Positions 43,986 to 52,880 of a stretch of DNA of 64,000 nucleotides are shown piece by piece. The notes under the pieces were generated by a model. That model was not told the origin of the DNA, did not search any database, and saw nothing but the letters and a program-made list of their open reading frames with translations. Source of the stretch: Legionellales bacterium (lineage in GTDB: Bacteria; Pseudomonadota; Gammaproteobacteria; UBA1113); contig PAPY01000007.1 in the NCBI GenBank assembly GCA_002709565.1, positions 142,969 to 206,968 on the forward strand, written 5' to 3'. The position numbers and the translations under genes are program-made. The stretch's first letter is position 1. The number at the start of each line of letters is the position of its first letter.

Positions 43986-44747
43986 CTAGACCCAGATCCC
44001 AATTATTGCCATTAGCAAGATACCAAATATGGCACTGACAATTTCGCCAGGGACGATTTTGTGGCCTCGCATCAATTGCTGACCCAAGGGTTGGAGACTG
44101 GCAATATAAATGAATGTCCCAGCGGCAATGGCATTAAATGTCGCTTGATAGAATAGCGCCTGTTGTGTCGACAAGATATGCTGCAAATTCGCACCGAATA
44201 AAATACCCAATGGCGTCATCAGGGTGAACAATACGATGGTATAGATCTGTAATGAGTACTTGGTGGCACTCTTGCGTAGGTTCACACTCAAGGCAAAACT
44301 GGCTGTGCCTTTATGGGCAATAATTGCTATGGCTATAATGCTGATGGCGCCAATACTGTTACCTAGACCTAAGCTTGCACCAGCAATAAAGGCATGCAGA
44401 GACAAAATCAATGCGAGTATATAAGGAATAATGGCGAGGATATGGCGGTCGTCTTGGGGACAAACAATTTGGCTGAGACGACGAATAAACCACAGAAATA
44501 CCATACCTATAGCGCAGAAGAAGGCGACTTGTGGCCATTGCTTAGAGTGGTACAGTTGATAATAAGCCGACTCAGCATCAGGTAGCATATGAAATAAGGC
44601 TGCGCCAACGAAGATCCCACAGGCAAAGGCTTCAGACTTGCCATAGTGGCGTTTTTTCAGTGGATCTAACAAAGGATAGAGCCCACCAATTAAACCACTG
44701 GCAAGGATGATGATTAAAAATAATATTTTAAGTTGGATTAAATCCAT
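43986..44747 (-). CDS. ZIP family metal transporter
   Basis: A 253-residue membrane protein from ATG 44747, which has CAGGACTCCC just upstream; the frame also opens at 44774 without a ribosome site. About eight transmembrane helices. HAFIAGASLGLG and IAHKGTASFALSV match the ZIP TM4 and TM5 metal-binding helices (His and Glu/Lys positions; here HKG replaces the usual HEIP, so metal ligands are altered). Imports zinc, iron or related metals, though the changed motif may shift specificity. It lies between zntB and the GGDEF-EAL gene, all on one strand. Confidence 0.8.
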   Translation of the reverse strand: MDLIQLKILFLIIILASGLIGGLYPLLDPLKKRHYGKSEAFACGIFVGAALFHMLPDAESAYYQLYHSKQWPQVAFFCAIGMVFLWFIRRLSQIVCPQDDRHILAIIPYILALILSLHAFIAGASLGLGNSIGAISIIAIAIIAHKGTASFALSVNLRKSATKYSLQIYTIVLFTLMTPLGILFGANLQHILSTQQALFYQATFNAIAAGTFIYIASLQPLGQQLMRGHKIVPGEIVSAIFGILLMAIIGIWV

Positions 44748-44800
44748 GGGAGTCCTGTAGGCAATTATGGCCAAAGTTTAACAAAAAATCCCAGCGCTTG

Positions 44801-46315
44801 CTAGAATTTTGCTGGGATAATATTGTCACCGCAATCCCGTTGTAATAGCGCTGTGATATGCTCAGGACTGCGAGGCTCACTGATATAAAACCCTTGTGCC
44901 TGGGGGCAGTTTGCCGCCACAAGAAAGTCATATTGCGCTTGAGTTTCGACCCCTTCAGCAATAACTTCTACATTCAAGCCTTTACCAAGAGCAATGATGG
45001 ATTTTACAATCTCTGCATCACTAGGCTCATCGATAACATCACGAATAAAAGACTTGTCAATCTTTAAACCCTGAATAGGGAACTGGCGCAGCTGGCGCAA
45101 AGAAGAATACTCAATACCAAAATCATCAATGAAAATTTTAATTCCGATATTATTTAATTCCTTTAGCACGCGTTCAGTTATTTCAGGGTTTTTGAGCGCA
45201 GCAGTTTCGGTAATTTCAAGCTCGATGTGTTTAGGATTGAGTTCATATTTAGTAATGGTTTTAATGATGAACTGTGCGAGTTGCGAATGTATTAGTTGTT
45301 CCGCCGAAAAATTAATTGCAAGTTGTATTTCATTAAAACCAAGCTTGTTCCATGCAGCAAGTTGCTCACAGGCATGCTCGAAGATCCAATGGCCAAGACC
45401 AATAATCAAGCCAGTTTCTTCTGCAATTGTAATAAAAGAATCAGGATACAATAAGCCCAAACTCTTATGATCCCAACGTACTAATGTCTCAATGCCAGTA
45501 ATTTTTTTGTTGGGAAGCGATACCCGCGGTTGATAGCTTAAGTAAAAATGATTTTTTTCCATTGCCTCACGGATCTCTTTGTGGATTTGGTTTTTTTTGA
45601 CACTGTCATCTCGAAGCTTATCAGTAAATACTACTGCAACATTACCGCCCTTAGCTTTAGCTTGGTACATAGCGATATCAGCACTTTGCGTTAGTGTCGA
45701 TACGCTATCAGTGCTTGAAGGAAAAGTTACAATACCAATGCTTGCACTAGTAAATAGCGTGTTTTTATTGGCGACAAAGGGCAGTTCTAGGCAGTGTAAT
45801 AACCGATTCGCCACAATAGTCGCATCATCATGCTGAGCGAGACCTTCTAATATAATAATAAATTCATCACCACCAAAACGGCATAAAGAGTCATTCTTGC
45901 GTAAAAAGGGCTGAAATCGTTCGGCAACTTGTTTAATGAGTATATCCCCCATAGCATGACCTAAGGAATCATTAATTTGTTTAAAATTATCTAAATCAAT
46001 AAACAAGATCGCACAATTAATATGGTGGCGGTGAGCACGGGCAATGGTTTGATCTAAGAGTTTTTCGTATAGGTGGCGGTTGGGTAGACCGGTCAAATAA
46101 TCGCGGTAGACAAGGCTGCGTATGGCCTTGATTTGCCCTAGCGTTTTGGCAAACAGGGTGATAATAAGGCCCATCGTCACTAGGGTGCAGGCAAAAACAA
46201 TAATTTCAAGAAAATAGGCCTCATTTACAAGGAGTTGGGCACTGGTGATTGCTAGTGCAACAACTAATAATAATAGGGCTACCAGCCAAACCAGCTGTTT
46301 ATTAAGGTTTTTCAT
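44801..46315 (-). CDS. GGDEF-EAL cyclic-di-GMP enzyme, membrane-anchored
   Basis: A 504-residue protein. Two N-terminal transmembrane helices (residues 8-30 and 36-58) are followed by a GGDEF domain (YRDYLTGLPNRHLYEKLL ... SLCRFGGDEFIIILEG, GGDEF at 148-152) with an inhibitory I-site RxxD (139-142). The EAL domain (about 250-495) has ETLVRW in place of EALLRW, but the catalytic Glu remains, as do QLAINFSAEQL, LEITETAAL, IKIFIDDFG, LKIDKSFI and VIAEGVETQAQ. Both activities look intact; the net direction cannot be predicted. No sensory domain is present apart from the short membrane part. Confidence 0.93.
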   Translation of the reverse strand: MKNLNKQLVWLVALLLLVVALAITSAQLLVNEAYFLEIIVFACTLVTMGLIITLFAKTLGQIKAIRSLVYRDYLTGLPNRHLYEKLLDQTIARAHRHHINCAILFIDLDNFKQINDSLGHAMGDILIKQVAERFQPFLRKNDSLCRFGGDEFIIILEGLAQHDDATIVANRLLHCLELPFVANKNTLFTSASIGIVTFPSSTDSVSTLTQSADIAMYQAKAKGGNVAVVFTDKLRDDSVKKNQIHKEIREAMEKNHFYLSYQPRVSLPNKKITGIETLVRWDHKSLGLLYPDSFITIAEETGLIIGLGHWIFEHACEQLAAWNKLGFNEIQLAINFSAEQLIHSQLAQFIIKTITKYELNPKHIELEITETAALKNPEITERVLKELNNIGIKIFIDDFGIEYSSLRQLRQFPIQGLKIDKSFIRDVIDEPSDAEIVKSIIALGKGLNVEVIAEGVETQAQYDFLVAANCPQAQGFYISEPRSPEHITALLQRDCGDNIIPAKF

Positions 46316-46368
46316 AGAAATCTGCCTTTTCTGCCTAATTCTAACTATAGCAGTTTGGCAGAGAAAGA

Positions 46369-47190
46369 TTATCGTGGGGAATAGAGAGCCAATAGTTCCC
46401 GGACAGGGGCTCGGTTATCGACTTTGCAGCTAATCATGCGCTGGACATCAAAACTAGTAATATCTGCTTGATGATAAGCAGACTGAGTAAACTCAGTATC
46501 ATGATTAGAAAGTAACGTATGCACGCCTTTTTTTTGTAGTCGCTGTGCATGTTCCGCCAGTGCCAGTTGATCATCGACATCAAAATCATGCTTATTGTAG
46601 CTGGTAAAATATGCTGTATCACTTAACGGTACATAAGGTGGGTCGCAATACACTACATCGTGTTTTTTGGCGCGCTTGAGGGTGTCACGAAAATCCTCGC
46701 ACGTGAACAGGGCGTTTTGGGATTTGTCATGGAAACGCATAATATTGTCGATGTTCAGTGATGGTTTGTCATGTTGACCAAAGGGAACGTTTAACTCACC
46801 AGAGCTGTTGTAACGACACAAGCCATTGTAGCCGTGACGATTTAGGTATATAAACAGCAATGCGCGCTCGCGCTTCTTTTTGCTGGCATTAAATTCATCA
46901 CGAAATTGATAATAAGCAGACTTACGATTATGTTCAGATTTAAATAGATAGTTGGCATCGTCGACAAACTTGAATCCTTCCTTTTGGACAAACTGATAAA
47001 CATTGATCAAGTCACGATTACTGTCCGAAAGAATATAGTTGTCATAGTCGGTATTCAAGAATACTACGCCAGAACCAACGAATGGTTCAATCAGGGTTTT
47101 CCCGTCTGGCAAGATAGGAAGAATATGCTTCAGGAGTTGGTATTTACTGCCTGCCCACTTCAGGAAGGAGCGTTGATATTTTTTGCTCAT
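46369..47190 (-). CDS. dam: DNA adenine methylase (Dam family)
   Basis: A 273-residue alpha-class N6-adenine methyltransferase. LKWAGSKYQLLKHILPILPDG and LIEPFVGSGVVFLNTDYD bind SAM; DVVYCDPPYVPLSDTAYFTSYNKHDF has the catalytic D-P-P-Y. Length and motifs match E. coli Dam (278), which methylates GATC for mismatch repair and replication timing. No restriction gene is adjacent, so it is an orphan methylase. It is divergent from the phosphopantetheinyl transferase gene. Confidence 0.94.
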   Translation of the reverse strand: MSKKYQRSFLKWAGSKYQLLKHILPILPDGKTLIEPFVGSGVVFLNTDYDNYILSDSNRDLINVYQFVQKEGFKFVDDANYLFKSEHNRKSAYYQFRDEFNASKKKRERALLFIYLNRHGYNGLCRYNSSGELNVPFGQHDKPSLNIDNIMRFHDKSQNALFTCEDFRDTLKRAKKHDVVYCDPPYVPLSDTAYFTSYNKHDFDVDDQLALAEHAQRLQKKGVHTLLSNHDTEFTQSAYHQADITSFDVQRMISCKVDNRAPVRELLALYSPR

Positions 47191-47255
47191 AAGCGTTAGT
47201 ATCTGTTAAACTGGCTCAACTATAGCAGATTTTTGCAGGTGAGAGTATCCAATTA

Positions 47256-47906
47256 ATGGCTGAAACAACGCTAGTTACAATAGATTTGGCTGGGGCCCAA
47301 TATAATGAGCAAGCCCTCTATTGCCTGTTGGCATCAGATGAACAGCACCGGGCTCGGCGCTTCAAATTCCCTATTCATCGCCGTCGCTTTATCATTGCTC
47401 GCGCCCAGTTGCGACAACTGCTGGGAGAGCAGTTGGGCATTGCTCCTGAAGCCGTTGAATTTAAGTATGGCGAACATGGCAAGCCGTCAGTGTCTGGTGT
47501 TGAGTTGCAATTTAATCTATCCCATACCGAAGATATCGCTGTTATCGCACTGCATCCCCACAATCCCATCGGCGTTGATATCGAGAATTGGCAACGTGAA
47601 GTCGAGTATGACGATTTGAGCAAACGTTATTTTACGGAGAATGAAACCAACAAGCTAGCAAGTCTTTCTGGCGACGATAAAGCCAAAGCTTTTTTTCGCT
47701 GTTGGACCCGCAAAGAAGCCTTACTCAAAGCCCTCGGCGCAGGTTTGACGTTTCCGCTTAATCAATGTGAAGTGACAGTGCTAGCGGATGAACCCGCGGC
47801 TATTTTGAGTATTGAGAATAGTCGTGACAAAGCAGCCTCCTGGACTTTACAGAGTGTTGAGCAGGGCGATTACATTATTGCAATAGCAGAACATGATGTG
47901 AGCTAA
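47256..47906 (+). CDS. 4'-phosphopantetheinyl transferase (Sfp type)
   Basis: A 216-residue enzyme that loads the phosphopantetheine arm onto carrier proteins. LQFNLSHTEDIAVIAL, PIGVDIENWQREVEYDDLSKRYFTENE and FFRCWTRKEALLKALGAGLTFPL are the P1-P3 signature segments, with the metal-binding Asp/Glu in G-V-D-I-E and the catalytic W-x-x-K-E-A. Sfp-type length suggests service of polyketide/nonribosomal or fatty-acid carrier proteins; no such synthase is in this window. Ends two bases before convergent tgt. Confidence 0.93.
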   Translation: MAETTLVTIDLAGAQYNEQALYCLLASDEQHRARRFKFPIHRRRFIIARAQLRQLLGEQLGIAPEAVEFKYGEHGKPSVSGVELQFNLSHTEDIAVIALHPHNPIGVDIENWQREVEYDDLSKRYFTENETNKLASLSGDDKAKAFFRCWTRKEALLKALGAGLTFPLNQCEVTVLADEPAAILSIENSRDKAASWTLQSVEQGDYIIAIAEHDVS

Positions 47907-47907
47907 T

Positions 47908-49056
47908 TCACGCATCCATGATACATTGACGCATCGCTTCACATACGCGATGTAACATCCGGATATTGTGCACACAGGCGAGGTTATAATAAGCCAGCGC
48001 TCTTTCTTTGAAAAGAAAATGCATATAACTGCGGGTATAATTCTGACAAGTATGACAATCACAGTCTTCTACCAAAGGTGAATTATCTTTGGCATATTTA
48101 CTCTTTTTGATATGAATAATGCCGTTGGATTCTTCATTCTCAAGCCAAACCCAATTGTCTTTAATGTGTATCTTACTGCCATACAATGAACCATGGCGGG
48201 CATTGCGGGTGGGCGCCACACAGTCAAACACATCAATACCCTGAGCCACAACATCGATGAGATTTTGTGGGTGTAATCCCACGCCCATGGTATAACGTAA
48301 TTTATTTGCGGGTAAATAAGGCTGTACCCAGTTAAGAATTTCTCGTGTTTTATCCATATCAAAACCAATGGTCTCACCACCAATGGCAATGCCGTCTAGG
48401 TTTTGGCTCGTTACAAACTCAGCACTTGCTTCGCGCAAATCTTGAAAATAACTGCCCTGAATGATTCCGAATAAGGCTTGCGGGTAACCATAAACGGAGG
48501 TTGGATTGTTCGTATGATAATCTATCGAAGATAATAACCAGCGGTGAGTGCGCTCCATCGCTTTCACGACAAAGTCTTTTTCGTTGGAATCCGCCGTACA
48601 TTGATCAAATGCCATAATGATATCAGCACCAATGATCTTTTGTGTCTCTAGCGATGATGTCGGGGTTAAGTTAATGACTTGGTTGGTCACTGGGTGACGG
48701 AAGTGAGCACCGTCCTCATCGATAATACAAATTTTACTGTCTTTGGACAGACTAAACACTTGAAAACCGCCACTGTCCGTTAACATTGGCCCGTTCCAAC
48801 CCATGAATTCATGCATGCCACCAGCAGTTTGGATAATATCCATGCCAGGTGTGCATAACATATGGTAGGTATTGCCCCCGAGAATAATTTCGCTGCCAGC
48901 CTCGGTTAAGTCGCGGGGTGACATACAATTTACCACCGCTTTAGTCCCCACGGGCATAAAGGCTGGTGTAGTGAACTCCCCATGGTGGGTTGTAACCTTG
49001 GTAACCCGGGCCTGATTGCTGGGGTGTTGTTTGATGATCTCAGTGTTAAAGGTCAT
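47908..49056 (-). CDS. tgt: Queuine tRNA-ribosyltransferase
   Basis: A 382-residue enzyme that swaps guanine 34 for preQ1 in tRNAs with GUN anticodons. Landmarks: VVNCMSPRDLTEAGSEIILGGNTYHML, PMLTDSGGFQVFSLS (catalytic Asp), GIAIGGETIGFDM, VLNWVQPYLPANKLRYTMGVG and the zinc site DCDCHTCQNYTRSYMHFLF. The start is taken at ATG 49056 (MTFNTEIIKQH); the frame opens at 49101, which adds a non-family leader. It differs from E. coli Tgt in some substrate-loop positions (GETIGFDM for GLAVGE), but no residue clearly changes function. Confidence 0.93.
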   Translation of the reverse strand: MTFNTEIIKQHPSNQARVTKVTTHHGEFTTPAFMPVGTKAVVNCMSPRDLTEAGSEIILGGNTYHMLCTPGMDIIQTAGGMHEFMGWNGPMLTDSGGFQVFSLSKDSKICIIDEDGAHFRHPVTNQVINLTPTSSLETQKIIGADIIMAFDQCTADSNEKDFVVKAMERTHRWLLSSIDYHTNNPTSVYGYPQALFGIIQGSYFQDLREASAEFVTSQNLDGIAIGGETIGFDMDKTREILNWVQPYLPANKLRYTMGVGLHPQNLIDVVAQGIDVFDCVAPTRNARHGSLYGSKIHIKDNWVWLENEESNGIIHIKKSKYAKDNSPLVEDCDCHTCQNYTRSYMHFLFKERALAYYNLACVHNIRMLHRVCEAMRQCIMDA

Positions 49057-49122
49057 GTTTGTGACTATTGTTGGTACAAAAAATGGATTGTACCTGAACA
49101 ACCCGACTGATGCCAGTGGCCT

Positions 49123-49797
49123 CTAGAATGGGATCACGTCTCCCTGCCAATCGACTAATTTCCCTGAATCCTCAAGGCTCAAGCCCTCTAATACCTGGAG
49201 TAGATAACTCGCCGCCTGTTCTGGGGAAAATAGCTGTTCGGCGGGCACATTGGCTTGGAACGGCTTAGAGAGTGCTGTATCCACGGTCCCAGGATGGTAG
49301 CCAACAATGGTGGCTTGAGGGAATTGCCGTTGCCATTCGATACTGAGGTTTTTGACGAGCATGTTCAAGGCTGCTTTACTCATACGGTAACTGTACCATC
49401 CGCCTAAATGGTTATCGCTGATGCTAGAGACTCGCGCTGATAATACCAAAAACCGTAATGCGCTATTTCGTGACATGTGTTTTGTTAGCAATTGTGCAAG
49501 CCTAACCGTTGGCATAACGTTAGCTTGAATATTTTCGTTTAGCCACGCGGCATCCAGTTGTTGAATATTTTTTTCGGGGCCATGATCAGCGGTATGTAAT
49601 ATCCCTGCAGTATTAATGACAACATCAGGTATTCCACTCTGTAGTGTCTGCTCCAAGACATCTTCATGGATACAGGTGTAGGGCAAGTCCCTCAAGGTTT
49701 GCCGGCTGACAATGATAATATCATCACCTTGAGCGTGCAGTTGCTTTGCGACAGCAGCACCAATACCACTGTAACCATAAATCAATATTGTACTCAT
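49123..49797 (-). CDS. Short-chain dehydrogenase/reductase
   Basis: A 224-residue SDR enzyme of the C-factor (CsgA)-like group. The cofactor motif is YGYSGIGAAVAKQL (G-x-x-x-G-I-G type), NTAGIL is the central NAG motif variant, and SARVSSISDNHLGGWYSYRMSKAALNML provides the Ser-Tyr-x3-Lys catalytic set. The substrate is unknown. Start overlaps the photolyase stop (ATGA), a pairing seen in other proteobacteria, so both are probably expressed together. Confidence 0.88.
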   Translation of the reverse strand: MSTILIYGYSGIGAAVAKQLHAQGDDIIIVSRQTLRDLPYTCIHEDVLEQTLQSGIPDVVINTAGILHTADHGPEKNIQQLDAAWLNENIQANVMPTVRLAQLLTKHMSRNSALRFLVLSARVSSISDNHLGGWYSYRMSKAALNMLVKNLSIEWQRQFPQATIVGYHPGTVDTALSKPFQANVPAEQLFSPEQAASYLLQVLEGLSLEDSGKLVDWQGDVIPF

Positions 49798-51215
49798 TTG
49801 ACATCCTTATAACGGGCAAGTGCCGTTTCCCGCGCTTCTTTGTGATCAACCATAGGCCAGGGGTAGGTTTCACCAAGAATAACATTTGCTTCATCTAAAA
49901 TTGCCTTGGGTGCAGCACTGGGGTTATGGATGAACTTATTCGGTAGGTCAGCCAGTTCAGGCACCCATTGGCGGACATAATCCCCATCGGGGTCGAACTT
50001 CTCACCTTGGGTGGTTGGATTAAAAATACGAAAATAAGGCGATGCATCCGCACCACTGCCCGCAACCCATTGCCAACCAGCGACGTTATTGGCCAAGTCG
50101 GCATCCACCAGGGTATCCCAAAACCAGGCTTCACCTTTGCGCCAATCAATGAACAAGTCTTTCGTTAAAAATGACGCGACGATCATGCGCACGCGATTGT
50201 GCATGTAGCCGGTATGCCAGAGTTGACGCATGCCTGCATCCACGATGGGATAGCCGGTTTGACCCTGTTGCCAAGTTTTTAGTTGTTGTTTGTCATTATC
50301 CCAGCTGAATTTATCAAATTCAGCACGGAAATTATCCGTCGGGAATTCTGGGAAGTGATACAGTAAATGATAAGAAAATTCGCGCCAGCCTAATTGTCGC
50401 AAGAAGCCTGCAGCGCCTTTAGCCATGCCAGAACGGCTTTGTTCAGCTTGTTTGACGCTGTGCCAAATTTGGCGCGGGCTCAATTCACCAAAATGAATAT
50501 AGGGCGATAACTGTGATGTTCCTGGGAGATCAGGGCGGTCACGTTTATCAAGATACTCATGCACATGAGCATCAACAAATTGCCCTAAGGCTTTGTGAGC
50601 ACCAGCCTCTCCAGGCTGCCAACAATCAAAACCACCGCTCCAATCGGGCCGGGTTGGTAGCAAATCCCAATCATTAAGTTTATCACCACGGCGTTTGGTA
50701 CGCTGGGCGAGTGTACGGGGCTTCTGTCGCGGCGGCTCGTCTACCACAAACTCACTAGCTGTGCGCCAATAAGGGGTAAATACTTTAAAGTATTGGCCGG
50801 ATTTATTTTTGATGTCATCGGGGTGGTTGAGCAAATTATCATTAAATACGTCAACCTCAATATTATTACTCTCAAAAAACTTGCGAATGGCGTTATCAGC
50901 GGCGAGTTTTTTTGGTTCAAAAACTTGGTTCCAATACAAACCAGTGATATTGTGCGTATCCGCGAGTTCAGCTAAGATTTTTTTGCTGTTGCCATTACGC
51001 AATAAGAGTTGCAAACCATACTTATCTAAATCAGCGGCGAGGGACGTCAAGCTATGATGTAACCACCAGCGCTGCGCGCCACCCAATGGGCGATATTGTT
51101 TATCGTCCAGTATATATAAGGGGATCACGTCATCACTGGCCTTCGCGGCAGCGATGAGGGCACTGTTATCCCGTAAGCGTAAATCGTTGCGAAACCAACA
51201 GATGACAGTCATCAT
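49794..51215 (-). CDS. phrB: Deoxyribodipyrimidine photolyase (class I)
   Basis: About 473 residues. ATVICWFRNDLRLRDNSALIAA-like N-terminus (here MMTVICWFRNDLRLRDNSAL) is the antenna-binding domain; the FAD domain shows GTSQLSPYIHFGELSPRQIW, FLRQLGWREFSYHLLYHFPE, GYPIVDAGMRQLWHTGYMHNRVRM and WQWVAGSGADASPYFRIFNPTTQGEKFDPDGDYVRQWVPEL. It uses light to split cyclobutane dimers. Start is among clustered Met codons (51224 or 51215-51212). It is coupled to the SDR gene downstream. Confidence 0.95.
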   Translation of the reverse strand: MMTVICWFRNDLRLRDNSALIAAAKASDDVIPLYILDDKQYRPLGGAQRWWLHHSLTSLAADLDKYGLQLLLRNGNSKKILAELADTHNITGLYWNQVFEPKKLAADNAIRKFFESNNIEVDVFNDNLLNHPDDIKNKSGQYFKVFTPYWRTASEFVVDEPPRQKPRTLAQRTKRRGDKLNDWDLLPTRPDWSGGFDCWQPGEAGAHKALGQFVDAHVHEYLDKRDRPDLPGTSQLSPYIHFGELSPRQIWHSVKQAEQSRSGMAKGAAGFLRQLGWREFSYHLLYHFPEFPTDNFRAEFDKFSWDNDKQQLKTWQQGQTGYPIVDAGMRQLWHTGYMHNRVRMIVASFLTKDLFIDWRKGEAWFWDTLVDADLANNVAGWQWVAGSGADASPYFRIFNPTTQGEKFDPDGDYVRQWVPELADLPNKFIHNPSAAPKAILDEANVILGETYPWPMVDHKEARETALARYKDVK

Positions 51216-51311
51216 GTTCTCCAAACATCAGCGAAAGAGCATTTCAGCATAGCTGCTACTAAACAGCAAGTGGCAAGTGGTTGTGGCCTAATACAGCGGC
51301 TCTCGCTGAAA

Positions 51312-52643
51312 TTAATACAAACAATCCAAAGCCCGCTCAATGAAATATAACGGTAAATGAACAATGGGCGGTTTGTGCTTAACCGGCGGTGGATTGGCGG
51401 ACAAAATAACAGCAGACTGCGATGGGTATTTGTTGAGGTATTTTTCCAGGCTTTTGGTTCTGGTGGACGTGCCCGCTTTGACTTCAAACGGTATAACACC
51501 GTGTTCAGATTGCAATAAAAACTCAATCTCTGAGCGATCCTCTTGCCAACTGTATAGGGTTTTGTTGGTGATAGCCGTTAACTGCTGGGCAATGAAGTTT
51601 TCGGCAAAATAGCCTTTGTATGTGCCGTAGTCAGAATTTAATATGCTGCCCGGTTCGAGTCCATTCATCGCTCCTAGTAAACCTACATCAAATAACATTA
51701 ATTTAAATAGGTTATCTTTGGTATAGGCATGAATAGGTTCTTCAAAGGCGCCAACTATGGGCAAACGCAATACCAACTCTGCCGCTTCTAGCCAATCAAT
51801 AACATTTACCAGTTGACGATAGCGGCTGATGGTGGGAACAATATCTTTGAACCGAAATCGATTCGTACTTGTGTCATAATGGCCAGCTAATTGTGTGGGG
51901 ACTGCGCGCCATGTCCTGTCAATATGCATGGCATTGACTTTGCCGGAATGTTTGGCGATATCGGCATAATACGCCTTAATCAGTTCGTGTTGGCGTTCAC
52001 GTACATCACGACAAGCAATGAAGATATTGTCCTGGCGATCGCGAAACAGTTTAACAATTTCCGGCAATCCTCCGGTAATATAGTACTGCAGCAAACGTTC
52101 CCACAAGCGTTGATGTTTGATGGCTGAAATATCCATGCTGGGCTCATAATCATTCACCACATCTAAGGCCATGGTATCGCCAACACCAGCAAGAAACTCG
52201 GTAAACGTCATGGGATGCAGATGCATCATGTTGACTTTGCCAACCGGATAAGACGTGTCATTTAAATGGAGGCCTAATAGGGAGCCGGCACTACAAAGTG
52301 CTAACTCAGGCATTTCTTCACAAAAGTATTTCAGGCTCGTGATAGCTGGCGGGCAGGCTTGAATTTCATCGAATATGACTAAGTCATGGTTGATATCGAT
52401 AGGGGTATTGTGCTCGAAGGCAAGCTCGCTAATGATGCGTTTTGGGTCGAGGTTCTTAGCAAATAGACTGACTAACTCGGGATGCTTTTCAAAGTTAACG
52501 ATGTGGACTTGGCGGAAGTGCTGTTCACCAAACTGCGTCAGTAGGTAGGTTTTGCCCGTTTGACGCACACCCTGCAGGATCAGGGGTTTGCGCGAGCTGG
52601 CCTCTTTCCAGGCCATTAAGCGGTTCATTGCATGTCTTCTCAT
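51312..52643 (-). CDS. AAA_14/DUF4143 family ATPase
   Basis: A 443-residue protein from ATG 52643 (MRRHAMNRLMAWKE). Walker A is GVRQTGKTYLL (25-35) and Walker B DLVIFDEIQACPPAI (around 90). The C-terminal DUF4143 part has FAENFIAQQLTAI, TLYSWQEDRSEIEFLLQSEHGVIPFEVKAGTSTRTKSL, a PD-(D/E)XK-like E-x-K core. Function of this family is not established. Immediately upstream (52664-52743) lie repeats of a 13-base box spaced 33 bases apart plus a perfect 26-bp palindrome, so it is probably autoregulated. The alternative start MNRLM (52628) is possible. The frame opens at 52694 through the repeats, and that start is rejected. Confidence 0.87.
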   Translation of the reverse strand: MRRHAMNRLMAWKEASSRKPLILQGVRQTGKTYLLTQFGEQHFRQVHIVNFEKHPELVSLFAKNLDPKRIISELAFEHNTPIDINHDLVIFDEIQACPPAITSLKYFCEEMPELALCSAGSLLGLHLNDTSYPVGKVNMMHLHPMTFTEFLAGVGDTMALDVVNDYEPSMDISAIKHQRLWERLLQYYITGGLPEIVKLFRDRQDNIFIACRDVRERQHELIKAYYADIAKHSGKVNAMHIDRTWRAVPTQLAGHYDTSTNRFRFKDIVPTISRYRQLVNVIDWLEAAELVLRLPIVGAFEEPIHAYTKDNLFKLMLFDVGLLGAMNGLEPGSILNSDYGTYKGYFAENFIAQQLTAITNKTLYSWQEDRSEIEFLLQSEHGVIPFEVKAGTSTRTKSLEKYLNKYPSQSAVILSANPPPVKHKPPIVHLPLYFIERALDCLY

Positions 52644-52663
52644 GCCTCGAGTATAGGAGTGCT

Positions 52664-52743
52664 TGCCACTTTTTACAAGCAAAAAACGGCACAAACTGCC
52701 ACTTTTTACATGTAAAAAGTGGCTTAAACTGCCACTTTTTGCA
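52664..52743. promoter_or_regulatory. Phased repeat array upstream of the DUF4143 ATPase
   Basis: The box TGCCACTTTTTACA occurs at 52664-52677 and 52697-52710, and as TGCCACTTTTTGCA at 52730-52743: three direct copies exactly 33 bases apart, about three helical turns. An inverted copy (52711-52723) abuts the second, making a perfect 26-bp palindrome at 52698-52723. The array ends 20 bases before the ATPase ATG. The phasing puts all direct copies on one face of the DNA, as expected for cooperative protein binding. Confidence 0.8.
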
Positions 52744-52880
52744 ACTTTAGGCGGTTTTTGAACTAAATAAGACCAAAATGGCCTTTTTTGCTCGCGGGTA
52801 CGAAGGAGCAGGTTATATGGTTATATTTCACGTCATTTTAGGTTAGAGTAAGACCAATAACCTTCAAGGAGCTAATCATT

